DNA of 64,000 nucleotides. Source: Methylobacterium platani. GTDB lineage: Bacteria > Pseudomonadota > Alphaproteobacteria > Rhizobiales > Beijerinckiaceae. Both the position numbers and the translations under genes were made by a program. Below are positions 10,736 through 20,512 of the stretch, one piece after another (the stretch's first letter is position 1; the number at the start of each line of letters is the position of its first letter). The notes beneath the pieces were generated by a model. It was not told the origin of the DNA, did not search any database, and saw only the letters and a list, made by a program, of their open reading frames with translations. The stretch spans positions 55,548 through 119,547 of the forward strand of contig NZ_LWHQ01000013.1 of the NCBI RefSeq assembly GCF_001653715.1, in the 5' to 3' direction.

Positions 10736-12817
10736 TCATTCCGCCGCTTCGAGGGCCCGCCCGCGGGCGAGACCCGAGCACTCGGCGAGCACCCGCGAGG
10801 CGCGGGCGATCGGGTTGGTGAGATAGAAATCGGCCACCGCCGGGCGGAACGGCTCGCGGCCGGGCTCGCCCGGGAGGCCGGCAAGCGTCGTCAGCACGGC
10901 CACGCCATCGCCCGGCGCGACCTGGTCGATGCCGGCGAAGTGCGGATGCGCGGTGTAGAGCGCCTTGCGGAGCGCGGTGAGCGAGTCGAACGGCAGGCGC
11001 TGACCGAGCACGTCCGAGAGCGCGCGCAGGATCGCCCAGTCCTCGCGGGCGTCGCCCGGCGGGAAGGCAGCGCGGTTGGCGAGCTGAACCCGGCCCTCGA
11101 GGTTGACGTAGGTCGCCGACTTCTCGGTATAGGCCGCGCCCGGCAGGATCACGTCGGCGCGGTGGGCGCCCTTGTCGCCGTGGGTGCCCTGGTAAACCAC
11201 GAAGGCACCCGGGCCGACCTCGACCTCGTCGGCGCCGAGGTTGAACAGCACGTCGAGCGCGCCGGTCTGCACCATCCCGGCGAAGGTGAGACCGCCCTCC
11301 CCCGGCACGAAGCCGAGATCGAGAGCGCCGACGCGGGCGGCCGCGTTGTGCAGGATGCCCAGCCCGTTCCAGCCCTCGGCCTTTGCGCCGAGGCCCTGGA
11401 CGAGCTTGGCGACCGCCGCGAGGAGCGCGGCCCCGTCCGGACGGGCGAGCGCCGCCTGGCCGACGATGACGAGCGGCCGCTCGGCGCCTTTCAGCGCCTC
11501 GGCGAAGCTGTGACGGCCGGAGGCCACCTCGGCCAGGGTCTCGGGACCGGCGCCGAGATAGGTGTGGGGATAGGTAAGGTCGGCGTCCTCGCCGATCACC
11601 CCGATCTGGATCGGGCTCATCCGCCAGCGCTTGCGGATGCGGGCGTTCAGCAGCGAGGCCTCGGTGCGCGGGTTCGCACCGACGATCAGGATCGCGTCCG
11701 CCTGCTCGATGCCGGCGATGCCCGGACCGAAGGTGTAGGCGGCCCGGCCCCAGGCCGGATCGATCGCCGCGCCGTCCTGGCGGCAATCGAGGTTCTGGAC
11801 CTTCAGCGACGCCATCAGGGTCTTGAGAGCGAAGATCTCCTCGACGCCCGCGAGGTCACCGACGATCGCGCCGACGCGCTTCGGGTCGGCGCCCTTGAGC
11901 TTGGCGGCGACAGCCGCGAACGCCTCGGCCCAGGAGGCAGGCCGCAGGCGGCCGTTCTCGCGCAGGTACGGCCGGTCGAGGCGCTGCAGGCGCAGGCCGT
12001 CGACGACGTGGCGGGTCTTGTCGGAGATCCACTCCTCGTTGATCGCCTCGTTGACCCGAGGCTCGATCTGCATCACCTCGCGGCCGCGGGTGTCGACGCG
12101 GATCGCCGAGCCGACGGCATCCATCACGTCGACGGACTCGGTCTTGTTCAGCTCCCAGGGGCGGACGTTGTAGGATTGCGGCTTGTGGACCAGCGCCCCG
12201 ACCGGGCACAGGTCTGCGACGTTGCCCTGCAGCTCCGATTCCATCGCCCGCTCGAGGTAGGAGGTGATCTCCATGTCCTCGCCGCGGCCGATGGCGCCGA
12301 GATCCGGCACGCCGGCCACTTCCGCCAGGAAGCGGACGCAGCGGGTGCAGTGGATGCAGCGGTTCATCGCGGTCCGCACCAGCGGGCCGATATACTTCTC
12401 CTCGACGGCGCGCTTGTTCTCGCCGTAGCGGGTCGAGTCGACGCCGTAGGCCATGGCCTGGTCTTGCAGGTCGCAATGGCCGCCCTGGTCGCAGATCGGG
12501 CAATCGAGCGGGTGGTTGATGAGGAGGAACTCCATCACCCCCTCGCGGGCCTTCTTGGTCAGGGCCGACTTGGTCGAGACCGCCGGCGGCTCGCCGTTCG
12601 GGCCGGGACGGCAATCGCGCACGGCCCAGGCGCAGGAGGCGACGGGCTTCGGCGCGCCCTTCAGCTCGACCAGGCACATCCGGCAATTGCCGGCGATCGA
12701 CAGCCGCTCGTGGAAGCAGAAGCGCGGGATCTCGGCGCCCGCGACCTCGCAGGCCTGGAGCAGGGTGTAGTCGGGCGGGACATCGACCTCGATGCCGTCG
12801 ACGAGGATCTTGGTCAT
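10736..12817 (-). CDS. nuoG: NADH-quinone oxidoreductase subunit G
   Basis: Largest peripheral subunit of complex I, carrying clusters N1b, N4 and N5. The 693 residues begin with a [2Fe-2S] ferredoxin domain ([15 protein letters not shown], residues about 34-48), then a His-Cys3 segment with [19 protein letters not shown], and the [10 protein letters not shown] motif. The remainder is a molybdopterin-oxidoreductase-like domain that binds no cofactor in this family, with [10 protein letters not shown] and [18 protein letters not shown]. The length is close to that of mitochondrial NDUFS1. It follows nuoF by about 100 bp. Confidence 0.97.
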   Translation of the reverse strand: MTKILVDGIEVDVPPDYTLLQACEVAGAEIPRFCFHERLSIAGNCRMCLVELKGAPKPVASCAWAVRDCRPGPNGEPPAVSTKSALTKKAREGVMEFLLINHPLDCPICDQGGHCDLQDQAMAYGVDSTRYGENKRAVEEKYIGPLVRTAMNRCIHCTRCVRFLAEVAGVPDLGAIGRGEDMEITSYLERAMESELQGNVADLCPVGALVHKPQSYNVRPWELNKTESVDVMDAVGSAIRVDTRGREVMQIEPRVNEAINEEWISDKTRHVVDGLRLQRLDRPYLRENGRLRPASWAEAFAAVAAKLKGADPKRVGAIVGDLAGVEEIFALKTLMASLKVQNLDCRQDGAAIDPAWGRAAYTFGPGIAGIEQADAILIVGANPRTEASLLNARIRKRWRMSPIQIGVIGEDADLTYPHTYLGAGPETLAEVASGRHSFAEALKGAERPLVIVGQAALARPDGAALLAAVAKLVQGLGAKAEGWNGLGILHNAAARVGALDLGFVPGEGGLTFAGMVQTGALDVLFNLGADEVEVGPGAFVVYQGTHGDKGAHRADVILPGAAYTEKSATYVNLEGRVQLANRAAFPPGDAREDWAILRALSDVLGQRLPFDSLTALRKALYTAHPHFAGIDQVAPGDGVAVLTTLAGLPGEPGREPFRPAVADFYLTNPIARASRVLAECSGLARGRALEAAE

Positions 12818-12916
12818 GCGGTCAACTCTCGGGCGAGGTCCGCGGGGCGCGCGTCTCCGCGCGCAGGGCCGGCGAACCGGGAAGGCAGGTCATGACGGGC
12901 GAGACGCGGCACTTTC

Positions 12917-14218
12917 TCACTCCGCCGCCATCGGCACCGGGGTCGGGTGCGGGTTGGCGGTGTAGCGGTCGATGCGCTTCTCGATCTCGGGACGGAAGTG
13001 CCGGATCAGGCCCTGGATCGGCCAGGCAGCGGCGTCGCCGAGCGCGCAGATGGTGTGGCCCTCGATCTGCTTCGTCACGTCGAGCAGCATGTCGATCTCG
13101 CGCTTCTGCGCCCGGCCCTCGGCCATGCGCAGCATCACGCGCCACATCCAGCCGGTGCCTTCGCGGCACGGGGTGCACTGGCCGCAGGACTCGTGCTTGT
13201 AGAAGTACGCGATGCGGGCGATCGTCGCGACCATGTCGGTCGACTTGTCGAACACCATCACGGCGGCGGTGCCGAGGCCCGACTTCAGGTTCTTCAGCGT
13301 GTCGAAATCCATCGGCGCGTCGATGATCTCGGCCGCCGGCACCAACGGCACCGAGGAGCCGCCGGGGATTGAGCACAGGAGGTTGTCCCAGCCGCCGCGC
13401 ATGCCGCCGCAATGCCGGTCGATCAGCTCGCGGAAGGTGATGCCGAGCTCTTCCTCGACGTTGCACGGCTTGTTGACGTGGCCGGAGATGCAGAACAGCT
13501 TCGTGCCGGTATTGCCCGGACGGCCGAGGCCCGCGAACCAGGCGCCGCCGCGGCGCAGGATGGTGCCGGCCACCGCGATCGACTCGACGTTGTTCACCGT
13601 CGTCGGGCAGCCGTAGAGGCCCATATTGGCCGGGAACGGCGGCTTCAACCGCGGCATCCCCTTCTTGCCTTCCAGGCTCTCGATCAGCGCCGTCTCCTCG
13701 CCGCAGATGTAGGCACCGGCGCCGTGATGGACGTAGATGTCGAAGGGGTAGTCGTGGACGTTGCTCTCGCCGACGAGGCGGGCGGCGTAGGCCTCGTCCA
13801 CCGCGCGCTGGAGCGCGTGCTTCTCGGCGACGTACTCGCCGCGGATGTAGATGTAGCAGGCATGCGCGCCCATGGCGAAGCAGGCCAGCATGCAGCCTTC
13901 GATCAGGAGATGCGGATCGTGCCGCATGATCTCCCGGTCCTTGCAGGTGCCCGGCTCGGACTCGTCGGCGTTGACCACCAGGTAGTGCGGCCGGCCGTCC
14001 GACTTCTTGGGCATGAAGGACCACTTCAGGCCGGTGGGGAAGCCGGCGCCGCCGCGGCCGCGCAGGCCCGATTTCTTCATCTCCTCGATGATCCAGTCCC
14101 GGCCCTGCTGGAGCAGGAATTGGGTGCCGTCCCACGCGCCGCGTTTCTTCGCGGCCTCGAGACCGGGGGAGTGGAGACCATAGAGGTTGGTGAAGATCCG
14201 ATCCTGATCGGCGAGCAT
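12917..14218 (-). CDS. nuoF: NADH-quinone oxidoreductase subunit F
   Basis: NADH- and FMN-binding subunit where electrons enter complex I; it also holds cluster N3. The 433-residue protein has the glycine-rich nucleotide loop [16 protein letters not shown] (around residues 52-67), the second motif [19 protein letters not shown], and the cluster motif [15 protein letters not shown], with its fourth cysteine in HTICALGD. It ends in a short hydrophilic tail. Spacing is 49 bp after nuoE. Confidence 0.97.
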   Translation of the reverse strand: MLADQDRIFTNLYGLHSPGLEAAKKRGAWDGTQFLLQQGRDWIIEEMKKSGLRGRGGAGFPTGLKWSFMPKKSDGRPHYLVVNADESEPGTCKDREIMRHDPHLLIEGCMLACFAMGAHACYIYIRGEYVAEKHALQRAVDEAYAARLVGESNVHDYPFDIYVHHGAGAYICGEETALIESLEGKKGMPRLKPPFPANMGLYGCPTTVNNVESIAVAGTILRRGGAWFAGLGRPGNTGTKLFCISGHVNKPCNVEEELGITFRELIDRHCGGMRGGWDNLLCSIPGGSSVPLVPAAEIIDAPMDFDTLKNLKSGLGTAAVMVFDKSTDMVATIARIAYFYKHESCGQCTPCREGTGWMWRVMLRMAEGRAQKREIDMLLDVTKQIEGHTICALGDAAAWPIQGLIRHFRPEIEKRIDRYTANPHPTPVPMAAE

Positions 14219-14267
14219 GGCGATCGTCCTACAGGCCTGCTGTGACGGGGAGCATCATGATGACGGC

Positions 14268-15374
14268 TTACTTCGCCTTCGGGCCGGGCGGGCCCTTGTC
14301 GGCCGCCTTGTCCGCCGGGGTGATGCCGACGGGCTTGGCCTGCGATCCGTCAGTCTTTCCCGCGGCGTTCGCCGGCTCGGCGCCGGCCTCCGGCGTGGTG
14401 CCCTTGGAACCGGCCACCGGCCGGCCGTCTTCGGGCTTCGAAGGGGTCTCGGTGTAGGAGCGGCCGCTCTGCGGCGTGCCGACGGTCTCAGGCCCGGTCC
14501 GGGTCTCGGCGACGGTGGTGCGCTCGGGCGCCGCCTGGCCCTTCTCGGCCGCCGTGTCGACGGCCGGCTTTCCGTCCGCCGCCCGCTGGACCGGGGTGTC
14601 GGCGGCCTTGCTCTCGCTCGGCCGGCCGGCATCGGGACGCGCAGCCTTCGGGCTCTCGGCGGCCGAGGCCTCGGTGCGGGCCTTCTCGCCGGTCGTGTCG
14701 GCGCCCTGCTCCTTCAGGCCCTCCTCCTCGAAGCGCTTGCGCCAGGCGCCGACGCGGGAGCCGTCGAACAGCGTCTCGTCCTGGAGGGTCGTGACGGCGT
14801 CCTTGGGCTCGGAAGAGACGCGGCCGATCTGCGAGCCGGTCTTCACCGGCCGGCCGGCCGCGAGGTCGTCCATCAGCTTGCCGAGGGATTCGGGCGTCAG
14901 GTCCTCGAAATAGTCGTGGTTGATCTGCGCCATCGGGGCGTTGCAGCACGCGCCCAGGCACTCGACCTCGAGCCAGGAGAAGTTGCCGTCCGGGCTGACA
15001 TGGCCCGAGGGCCCGAGCCGCTCGTGCAGGTACTGCTTCAGCTCGCGGGCGCCGCAGACGTCGCAGGGCGCCGTGCCGCAGACCTGGATCCAGTAGCGTC
15101 CGACCGGCTCTAGGGCGAACATCGTGTAGAAGGTCGCGACCTCCAGCACCCGGATATGCGGCATGCCGAGCTGGTCGGCCACCGCCTCGATGGCCTTCTG
15201 CGGCAGCCAGCCGCCGTTCTGCTCCTGCGCCTTCCACAGCAGCGGGATCACCGCCGAGGCCTGGCGCCCCTCCGGGTACTTGGCGATCTGCCCCTTGGCC
15301 CATTCGGCGTTCTCAGGCGTGAACGCGAAGCTCTCGGGCTGCTCGGATACCGGGGCGAGTCTGCGGTTGGCCAT
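14268..15374 (-). CDS. nuoE: NADH-quinone oxidoreductase subunit E, with long C-terminal tail
   Basis: Thioredoxin-fold subunit with the [2Fe-2S] cluster N1a; it pairs with NuoF in NADH oxidation. The catalytic part fills about the first 200 residues, with the paired cysteines C-x4-C (CGTAPC) and C-x3-C (CLGAC) as expected. The protein is 368 residues against roughly 160-240 for well-known homologues. The last about 150 residues are a low-complexity tail rich in Ala, Lys, Glu, Pro, Gly and Thr, ending PADKAADKGPPGPKAK. The tail stays in frame, shows no stop and keeps the local base composition, so it is probably real. Its function is unknown. Confidence 0.95.
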   Translation of the reverse strand: MANRRLAPVSEQPESFAFTPENAEWAKGQIAKYPEGRQASAVIPLLWKAQEQNGGWLPQKAIEAVADQLGMPHIRVLEVATFYTMFALEPVGRYWIQVCGTAPCDVCGARELKQYLHERLGPSGHVSPDGNFSWLEVECLGACCNAPMAQINHDYFEDLTPESLGKLMDDLAAGRPVKTGSQIGRVSSEPKDAVTTLQDETLFDGSRVGAWRKRFEEEGLKEQGADTTGEKARTEASAAESPKAARPDAGRPSESKAADTPVQRAADGKPAVDTAAEKGQAAPERTTVAETRTGPETVGTPQSGRSYTETPSKPEDGRPVAGSKGTTPEAGAEPANAAGKTDGSQAKPVGITPADKAADKGPPGPKAK

Positions 15375-15433
15375 ATCTCAAACGTCCATGTCTCAAACGT
15401 GTCCGACGGGCGCGGGCGCGGGCGTCAGCCCGC

Positions 15434-16624
15434 TCACCGGTCCACCTCACCGAACACAATGTCGAGCGTGCCGAGGATGCACGACACGTCCGCCAGCATG
15501 TGGCCGCGGCACATCCAGTCCATCGCCTGGAGGTGGGCGAAGCCCGGAGCGCGGATCTTGCAGCGATACGGCTTGTTGGTGCCGTCGGCGACGAGGTAGA
15601 CGCCGAACTCGCCCTTGGGCGCCTCGACCGCGGCGTAGACCTCGCCGGCCGGGACGTGGAAGCCCTCGGTGTAAAGCTTGAAGTGGTGTATGAGCGCCTC
15701 CATCGAGCGCTTCATCTCGCGCCGCGGCGGCGGCGCGACCTTGCCGTCCTGCGTCGCGATCGGCCCCTGGCCGGCCGGCTCGCGCAGCTTGGCGATGCAC
15801 TGCTTCATGATGCGCACCGACTGGCGCATCTCCTCCATGCGGATGACCTGGCGATCGTAGGTGTCGCCGTTCTTCCCCACGGGGATGTCGAACTCCATCT
15901 CGGCATAGGCCTCGTAGGGCTGCGACTTGCGCAGGTCCCACGGGATGCCGGAGCCGCGCACCATCACACCCGAGAAGCCCCAGGCCAGGGCCTCTTCGAC
16001 GGTGACGATGCCGATGTCGACGTTGCGCTGCTTGAAGATGCGGTTGGCCATCACGAGATCGTCGAGATCGTCGACGATCTGCGGGAAGGTCTCGCAGAAC
16101 GCCTCGATGTCGTCGATCAGGCTCGGCGGCAGGTCCTGGTGGACGCCGCCCGGCCGGAAGTAGTTGGCGTGGAGACGCGCGCCGGACGCGCGCTCGTAGA
16201 AGATCATCAGCTTCTCGCGCTCCTCGAAGCCCCAGAGCGGGGGCGTGAGGGCGCCGACATCCATCGCCTGCGTGGTGACGTTGAGGAGGTGCGACAAGAG
16301 CCGGCCGATCTCGCAGTAGAGGGTGCGGATCAGCTGGGCGCGGCGCGGCACCGCGATGCCGAGCAGGCGCTCGATGCCGAGGCAGAAGGCGTGCTCCTGG
16401 TTCATCGGCGCGACGTAGTCGAGCCGGTCGAAATAGGGCGTCGCCTGGAGGTAGGTCTTGACCTCTATCAGCTTCTCGGTGCCGCGGTGGAGCAGGCCGA
16501 TATGCGGGTCGACGCGCTCGACCACCTCGCCGTCGAGCTCCAGCACGAGGCGCAGCACGCCGTGCGCCGCCGGGTGCTGCGGGCCGAAATTGATCGAGAA
16601 GTTGCGGATGCTGTGCTCGCCCAT
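15434..16624 (-). CDS. nuoD: NADH-quinone oxidoreductase subunit D
   Basis: 49-kDa peripheral subunit that forms the quinone-reduction site together with NuoB and NuoH. The 396-residue sequence starts [20 protein letters not shown], and contains [12 protein letters not shown] and the quinone-site histidine region near [10 protein letters not shown]. It ends [15 protein letters not shown], the family C-terminus. It is separate from NuoC, unlike the fused NuoCD of enterobacteria. The gap to nuoC is six bases. Confidence 0.97.
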   Translation of the reverse strand: MGEHSIRNFSINFGPQHPAAHGVLRLVLELDGEVVERVDPHIGLLHRGTEKLIEVKTYLQATPYFDRLDYVAPMNQEHAFCLGIERLLGIAVPRRAQLIRTLYCEIGRLLSHLLNVTTQAMDVGALTPPLWGFEEREKLMIFYERASGARLHANYFRPGGVHQDLPPSLIDDIEAFCETFPQIVDDLDDLVMANRIFKQRNVDIGIVTVEEALAWGFSGVMVRGSGIPWDLRKSQPYEAYAEMEFDIPVGKNGDTYDRQVIRMEEMRQSVRIMKQCIAKLREPAGQGPIATQDGKVAPPPRREMKRSMEALIHHFKLYTEGFHVPAGEVYAAVEAPKGEFGVYLVADGTNKPYRCKIRAPGFAHLQAMDWMCRGHMLADVSCILGTLDIVFGEVDR

Positions 16625-16630
16625 GTCGGC

Positions 16631-17293
16631 TCAGCCTTTCGCCGGTGCCTTGTCGGCCTTCTCGTCGCCCGGAAGCACGTAGTCGGTGCCCTCCCAGGGG
16701 GACAGGAAGTCGAAGTTGCGGAATTCCTGCGTCAGTCGCACGGGCTCGTAGACCACCCGGGCCTCGTCCTGGTCGTAGCGGACCTCGACGAAGCCGGTGA
16801 GCGGGAAGTCCTTGCGGAGGGGATGGCCCTCGAAGCCGTAATCGGTCAGCAGCCGGCGCAGGTCCGGATGGCCCGAGAACAGGATGCCGTAGAGGTCGTA
16901 GGTCTCGCGCTCGAACCAGTTCGCCGCCGGGAAGACCGGGATCGCGGTCGGGACGGACGTGCGCTCGTCGGTCTGGACCTTCACGCGGATGCGCCGGTTA
17001 TGGCGCATCGACAGCAGGTGGTAGACGACGTCGAAGCGCTTCGCCCGCGCCGGATAGTCGGCGCCGCAGATGTCGATGAAGGTCGAGAAAGCGCAGGCCG
17101 GATCGTCGCGCAGGTGGGTGAGCACCCGCACGATCTCGGAGCCCTCGACGATCAGGGTCAGCTCGCCGAAGGCGATCGCCCGGTCGGTGATGGCGCTGCC
17201 CAGCGTCCCGGCGAGGGCGTCGGAGAGCGCCTGCAGGGCAGCCTCGCCCTGCTCGCTCTGGGTGTGGGCCCGGATGGTGATGCCGTTGCTCAT
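16631..17293 (-). CDS. nuoC: NADH-quinone oxidoreductase subunit C
   Basis: 30-kDa peripheral subunit of complex I; it has no cofactor and supports assembly of the hydrogenase-like module. The 220-residue protein carries the family signature around residues 130-165: [20 protein letters not shown] followed by [21 protein letters not shown] stand-alone NuoC is typical of alphaproteobacteria and mitochondria. It lies nine bases after nuoB and six before nuoD. Confidence 0.96.
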   Translation of the reverse strand: MSNGITIRAHTQSEQGEAALQALSDALAGTLGSAITDRAIAFGELTLIVEGSEIVRVLTHLRDDPACAFSTFIDICGADYPARAKRFDVVYHLLSMRHNRRIRVKVQTDERTSVPTAIPVFPAANWFERETYDLYGILFSGHPDLRRLLTDYGFEGHPLRKDFPLTGFVEVRYDQDEARVVYEPVRLTQEFRNFDFLSPWEGTDYVLPGDEKADKAPAKG

Positions 17294-17302
17294 CGTCCCG
17301 CC

Positions 17303-17884
17303 TCAGCGCTCGATCGTGCCGGTGCGGCGGATCTTCTTCTGCAGCAGCAGAACGCCGTAGAGCAGCGCCTCGGCGGTCGGCGGGCAGCCCGGGACGTAGA
17401 TGTCGACCGGGACCACCCGGTCGCAACCGCGCACCACCGAGTAGGAATAATGGTAGTAGCCGCCGCCGTTGGCGCAGGAGCCCATCGAGATGACGTAGCG
17501 CGGCTCCGGCATCTGGTCGTAGACCTTGCGGAGCGCGGGCGCCATCTTGTTGGTGAGGGTGCCGGCGACGATCATCACGTCGGACTGGCGCGGCGAGCCG
17601 CGCGGGGCGAAGCCGAACCGCTCGCAATCGTAGCGCGGCATCGACATCTGCATCATCTCGACGGCGCAGCAAGCGAGGCCGAAGGTCATCCACATCAGCG
17701 AGCCGGTGCGGGCCCAGGTGATGAGGTCGTCGGCCGTCGTCAACAGGAAGCCGCGATCGGCGAGCTCGTCGCTGATCGTCAGGAAGGTCGGGTCGTTGGC
17801 GCCGATCGGCTTGCCGGTCGAGGGATCGAGGATGCCCTTGGGCTGCGGCGCGATCGTCGGGGCGCGGACGGTGGTGAGGGACAT
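17303..17884 (-). CDS. nuoB: NADH-quinone oxidoreductase subunit B
   Basis: Peripheral subunit with cluster N2, the immediate electron donor to quinone. The 193 residues contain the adjacent-cysteine motif CCAVEMMQ (near residue 71), [19 protein letters not shown] and [14 protein letters not shown], giving the four cysteine ligands. The N-terminal 35 residues are a poorly conserved extension. It is followed nine bases later by nuoC. Confidence 0.97.
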   Translation of the reverse strand: MSLTTVRAPTIAPQPKGILDPSTGKPIGANDPTFLTISDELADRGFLLTTADDLITWARTGSLMWMTFGLACCAVEMMQMSMPRYDCERFGFAPRGSPRQSDVMIVAGTLTNKMAPALRKVYDQMPEPRYVISMGSCANGGGYYHYSYSVVRGCDRVVPVDIYVPGCPPTAEALLYGVLLLQKKIRRTGTIER

Positions 17885-17937
17885 GGCGGGGTCCGGTGCT
17901 TCTCGTCTCGGGGGCGGCTGCGAGGCGTCTTACGCTT

Positions 17938-18303
17938 CTAGTCCCATTCGAGGGCGCCCTTGCGCCACTCGTAGACGAAGCCGACGGTCAGCACGCCGAG
18001 GAAGACCATCATCGACCAGAAGCCGAACCAGCCGAGGTCCCCGAACGTGATCGCCCACGGGAACAGGAAGGCCACTTCGAGGTCGAAGATGATGAACAGG
18101 ATGGCGACGAGGTAGAAGCGCACGTCGAACTTCATGCGCGCGTCGTCGAAGGCGTTGAAGCCGCACTCGTAGGCCGAGAGCTTCTCCGGGTCCGGGCTGT
18201 TGTAGGCGACCAGGAACGGAGCCACGAGGAGCGCAGCGGCGATGAAGAGGGAGACGCCGATGAAGATCACCAGCGGCAGGTAATCCGACAGGAGGCCGTT
18301 CAT
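17938..18303 (-). CDS. nuoA: NADH-quinone oxidoreductase subunit A
   Basis: Small three-helix membrane subunit of complex I at the junction of the two arms. The 121-residue protein shows the conserved loop [23 protein letters not shown], with the functional cysteine in YECG, then [21 protein letters not shown]. This is the first gene of the 14-gene nuo operon, so the promoter should lie upstream in 18304-18629. Confidence 0.97.
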   Translation of the reverse strand: MNGLLSDYLPLVIFIGVSLFIAAALLVAPFLVAYNSPDPEKLSAYECGFNAFDDARMKFDVRFYLVAILFIIFDLEVAFLFPWAITFGDLGWFGFWSMMVFLGVLTVGFVYEWRKGALEWD

Positions 18304-18629
18304 CGAGCATCCTCAAGGGTTGGCGCGAGGCCTTGGATGAGCGCGGGCCTCGGCACGGACCCGCATCGCGGGCCGCCGGGGCCGTTCTCGGAACGGTTCC
18401 AAAGCCCGGAAGGTGCCGCGAGGCTTAAACGAGCGGGTATGACGAAACAAGGGGCGTTCGCACCGCACAAACCGCGAACGTCTGCACGCAAGATAGGGAG
18501 TCATGCCCGACGCACAACGCCCCGAAGAGCCCGACGGGCGGGGAGGATCGTCGCAGGCCCCTGCCCTTCCGGGCCGTTTTCGGTGCGCCGGCCGGGTGCC
18601 GGCGGCGATGCTGCACCGCAACGAAGACG
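18304..18629. other. spacer between nuoA and the CAP-domain gene
   Basis: No gene was found here. Because nuoA is transcribed leftward from 18303, this stretch should hold the nuo operon promoter and the end of the CAP-domain gene. On the minus strand TTGTTT and TTTAAG lie about 17 bases apart near 18425-18453, a weak promoter-like pair that I do not rely on. No clear regulator site was seen. Confidence 0.4.
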
Positions 18630-19184
18630 TCAACCGTCGGAGAGGATCAGGGCCCAGAACCGCTTGTAGCGGCTGCCGGGCGCATCGACCCGGGCGATGC
18701 CGACACGCCTGACCTGCGGCATCAGCATGTTGCGGTTGTGCTCGGGCGAGACCTGCCAGCGCTTCAGCACCTCGTCGAAGGTCGTCGAGCCGGCGCTGAG
18801 GTTCTCGGCGGCGTAGCGGCCGCCGAAGCCGGCCCGCTTGAGCCGGGCGTCGAAGGTGCCGCCGACCTCGTGCGAGAGCTGGCCGGCCCGGGCATTGGCC
18901 CCGGCCTGGTACGAGGCGGCGCGCACCAGCGAGGAATCGATCACCACCGGCCCGAGGCCGTGGCTCGCCCGGTAGCGCGAGATCGCCGCCGCCGCGGCGG
19001 CCTCGTCGAGGATGACCGGCGTGGTCGGCAGGTCGGGGGCGGGCAGGATCGCCGAGCCGCTGCAGCCGGCGAGCGCCAGCGCCCCGGCGGAGAGCGCGCC
19101 GGTCAGGACGGTCCGCACGAAGCCGCGCCGCGGGACCTCCGCCATGCCGGGGGCGGGAACCGTCGAACGGAACGGATGCGACAT
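18630..19184 (-). CDS. CAP/SCP-domain lipoprotein
   Basis: A predicted exported lipoprotein with a CAP (cysteine-rich secretory/allergen V5/PR-1) domain; the bacterial members mostly have no known reaction. From ATG at 19184 it is 184 residues. The N-terminus has an RR pair (PRRGFVRTVL) and the lipobox LALAGC near residues 37-42, so it should be lipidated. The CAP domain fills the rest, with ISRYRASHGLGPV, the histidine in LSHEVGG, the ENLSAG stretch and the second histidine in SPEHNRNMLMP. The open frame runs further upstream, but that part overlaps the tRNA region and is not protein-like. Start is well supported. Confidence 0.85.
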   Translation of the reverse strand: MSHPFRSTVPAPGMAEVPRRGFVRTVLTGALSAGALALAGCSGSAILPAPDLPTTPVILDEAAAAAAISRYRASHGLGPVVIDSSLVRAASYQAGANARAGQLSHEVGGTFDARLKRAGFGGRYAAENLSAGSTTFDEVLKRWQVSPEHNRNMLMPQVRRVGIARVDAPGSRYKRFWALILSDG

Positions 19185-19494
19185 CGTCTTCAAGTCCTGG
19201 ATCGGCGCCGCCGCATGCGGCGCCCTTCGCGCAGGGGGCACCTGTCGGGCGATTGTGGAAATTTTCGGGGCGCGATCCGCAGGGTGTCGCGAAACGGCGC
19301 GGCTCGGCGCCGGGCGGTCCGCGACGGGGTCGCGGAGCGGACCCGTCCGACGCGGACATGGTCGGGTCCCGATGCGTCGTCCGGCCGGGCCTGACCGCCG
19401 CACGGCACGCTGTCGGCCCTGCGTCAGGGCGGTCGACCAACGATCCTGCGCAGCGTTGCGCGAGAGAAGGACGGTGAGGATGTTGCGGGGCGAG
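19185..19494. other. spacer between CAP gene and the first tRNA-Asp
   Basis: No gene seen. The three tRNA-Asp genes upstream are also on the minus strand, so this stretch should hold their transcript end and the promoter of the CAP-domain gene. I found no clear terminator with a T-run. Confidence 0.35.
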
Positions 19495-19571
19495 TGGCGC
19501 GGGCGACGGGGCTCGAACCCGCGACCTCCGGCGTGACAGGCCGGCACTCTAACCAACTGAGCTACGCCCGC
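19495..19571 (-). tRNA. tRNA-Asp (GTC), copy 1
   Basis: A 77-nt cloverleaf including an encoded CCA. The acceptor stem GCGGGCG pairs with CGCCCGC, followed by discriminator G and CCA. The anticodon arm CCGGCCTGTCACGCCGG gives GTC, and the T-arm contains GGTTCGAGCC. Compared with the two copies upstream it has paired changes in the acceptor stem and one D-loop change. Confidence 0.97.
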
Positions 19572-19625
19572 GCGGCGCGCTCGCTTCACCATGCAGCTTC
19601 GGCTGCCAATTCCCCGAAGGAGAAG

Positions 19626-19702
19626 TGGCGCGGACGACGGGGCTCGAACCCGCGACCTCCGGCGTGACAGGCCGGCACTCTAACCGACTGAGCTACGTCC
19701 GC
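19626..19702 (-). tRNA. tRNA-Asp (GTC), copy 2
   Basis: A 77-nt cloverleaf including CCA. The acceptor stem GCGGACG pairs with CGTCCGC, anticodon GTC. It is identical to copy 3 over its full length and lies 54 bp upstream of copy 1 in transcription order, so all three are probably one transcript. Confidence 0.97.
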
Positions 19703-19747
19703 ACATGGCACGTTGCACTACAGAAACGCCTTTTCCGATGAAGGAAG

Positions 19748-19824
19748 TGGCGCGGACGACGGGGCTCGAACCCGCGACCTCCGGCGTGACAGGCCGGCAC
19801 TCTAACCGACTGAGCTACGTCCGC
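19748..19824 (-). tRNA. tRNA-Asp (GTC), copy 3
   Basis: A 77-nt cloverleaf including CCA, identical to copy 2 (acceptor GCGGACG/CGTCCGC, anticodon GTC). It is the first of the three in the direction of transcription, 45 bp upstream of copy 2. The promoter should lie in 19825-20042, shared back to back with tRNA-Val. Confidence 0.97.
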
Positions 19825-20042
19825 CCGGCGTCTCGCAGTGCTGCGATGGCTGCGGTGTATGGGGCGCCCCCTACCCTGTCAAGCCGCCGGCTCAAGAAAG
19901 CCGGGGTGGGGTCGGCGGGGATTCCGGGCGGGGCACCAGCCTCCTCCCCCGGGCCCTCGTCGCGCGTGAGACGCCCTGCCTGCGAAGCCTCGCTGCGCCG
20001 TCTTGCACTCGCAGCCGAGGCGCCTTAACGATGCCGACACCC

Positions 20043-20118
20043 GGGCGGTTAGCTCAGTCGGTAGAGCATCTCGTTTACACCGAGAGGGTCGGCGGTTCGA
20101 GCCCGTCACCGCCCACCA
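20043..20118 (+). tRNA. tRNA-Val (TAC)
   Basis: A 76-nt cloverleaf including CCA. The acceptor stem GGGCGGT pairs with ACCGCCC, discriminator A. The anticodon arm TCTCGTTTACACCGAGA reads TAC (valine codons GTA/GTG). It is divergent from the tRNA-Asp cluster. The AT-rich accessory region begins just after its 3' end, a common integration position, although I found no repeat of the tRNA end downstream. Confidence 0.96.
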
Positions 20119-20512
20119 AGGATTCGACACCCATCTGCCTGGGCCAACGCTAGATTCCGGCAATCCTGACAGCGCTCAGCGTCGACTGACCACAACACGG
20201 TCCTTTCTCCAGTTTTCATTTTAAAACATACTGCTCCCCCACGAGCCGACACATCACTTGCTCGTGGTGTCCGATGGGGGCATGAAAGTGGCGCGGCTCA
20301 TTTCGCACTTTTTCCGTCGATGCACCTCAAAACTGTAACGATCTCAGTTGTCAGCTAGCTTGAGCTCTCCCTGGGGACGTTCTTCGGCCTCGATGGCCGC
20401 CGACGAGACAAGGTATTTTGCGTGCTCTTGTCGACGATCTTGTTGCGCATCGGCAACCGCCTGTGGCACGACTCACCACGATATCGATTCCTGTCGAACA
20501 TTCGGGAATACC
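20119..20512. other. non-coding stretch between tRNA-Val and the glycosyltransferase
   Basis: GC content falls here compared with the flanking genome. An inverted repeat CCACGAGC / GCTCGTGG lies at 20239-20246 and 20260-20267 and could end the tRNA transcript, though no T-run follows it directly. The stretch 20268-20325 reads like the edge of an insertion element, but I cannot assign it to a family. No gene recognised. Confidence 0.35.

Noticed and set aside
18425..18453. nuo operon promoter
   Set aside because: The TTGTTT/TTTAAG pair is too weak to call as a feature; it is mentioned only in the spacer entry.
20268..20325. Possible end of an IS21- or IS66-like element before the glycosyltransferase
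   Set aside because: The bases look element-like, but I could not match a terminal inverted repeat at the other side, so no mobile element is called.
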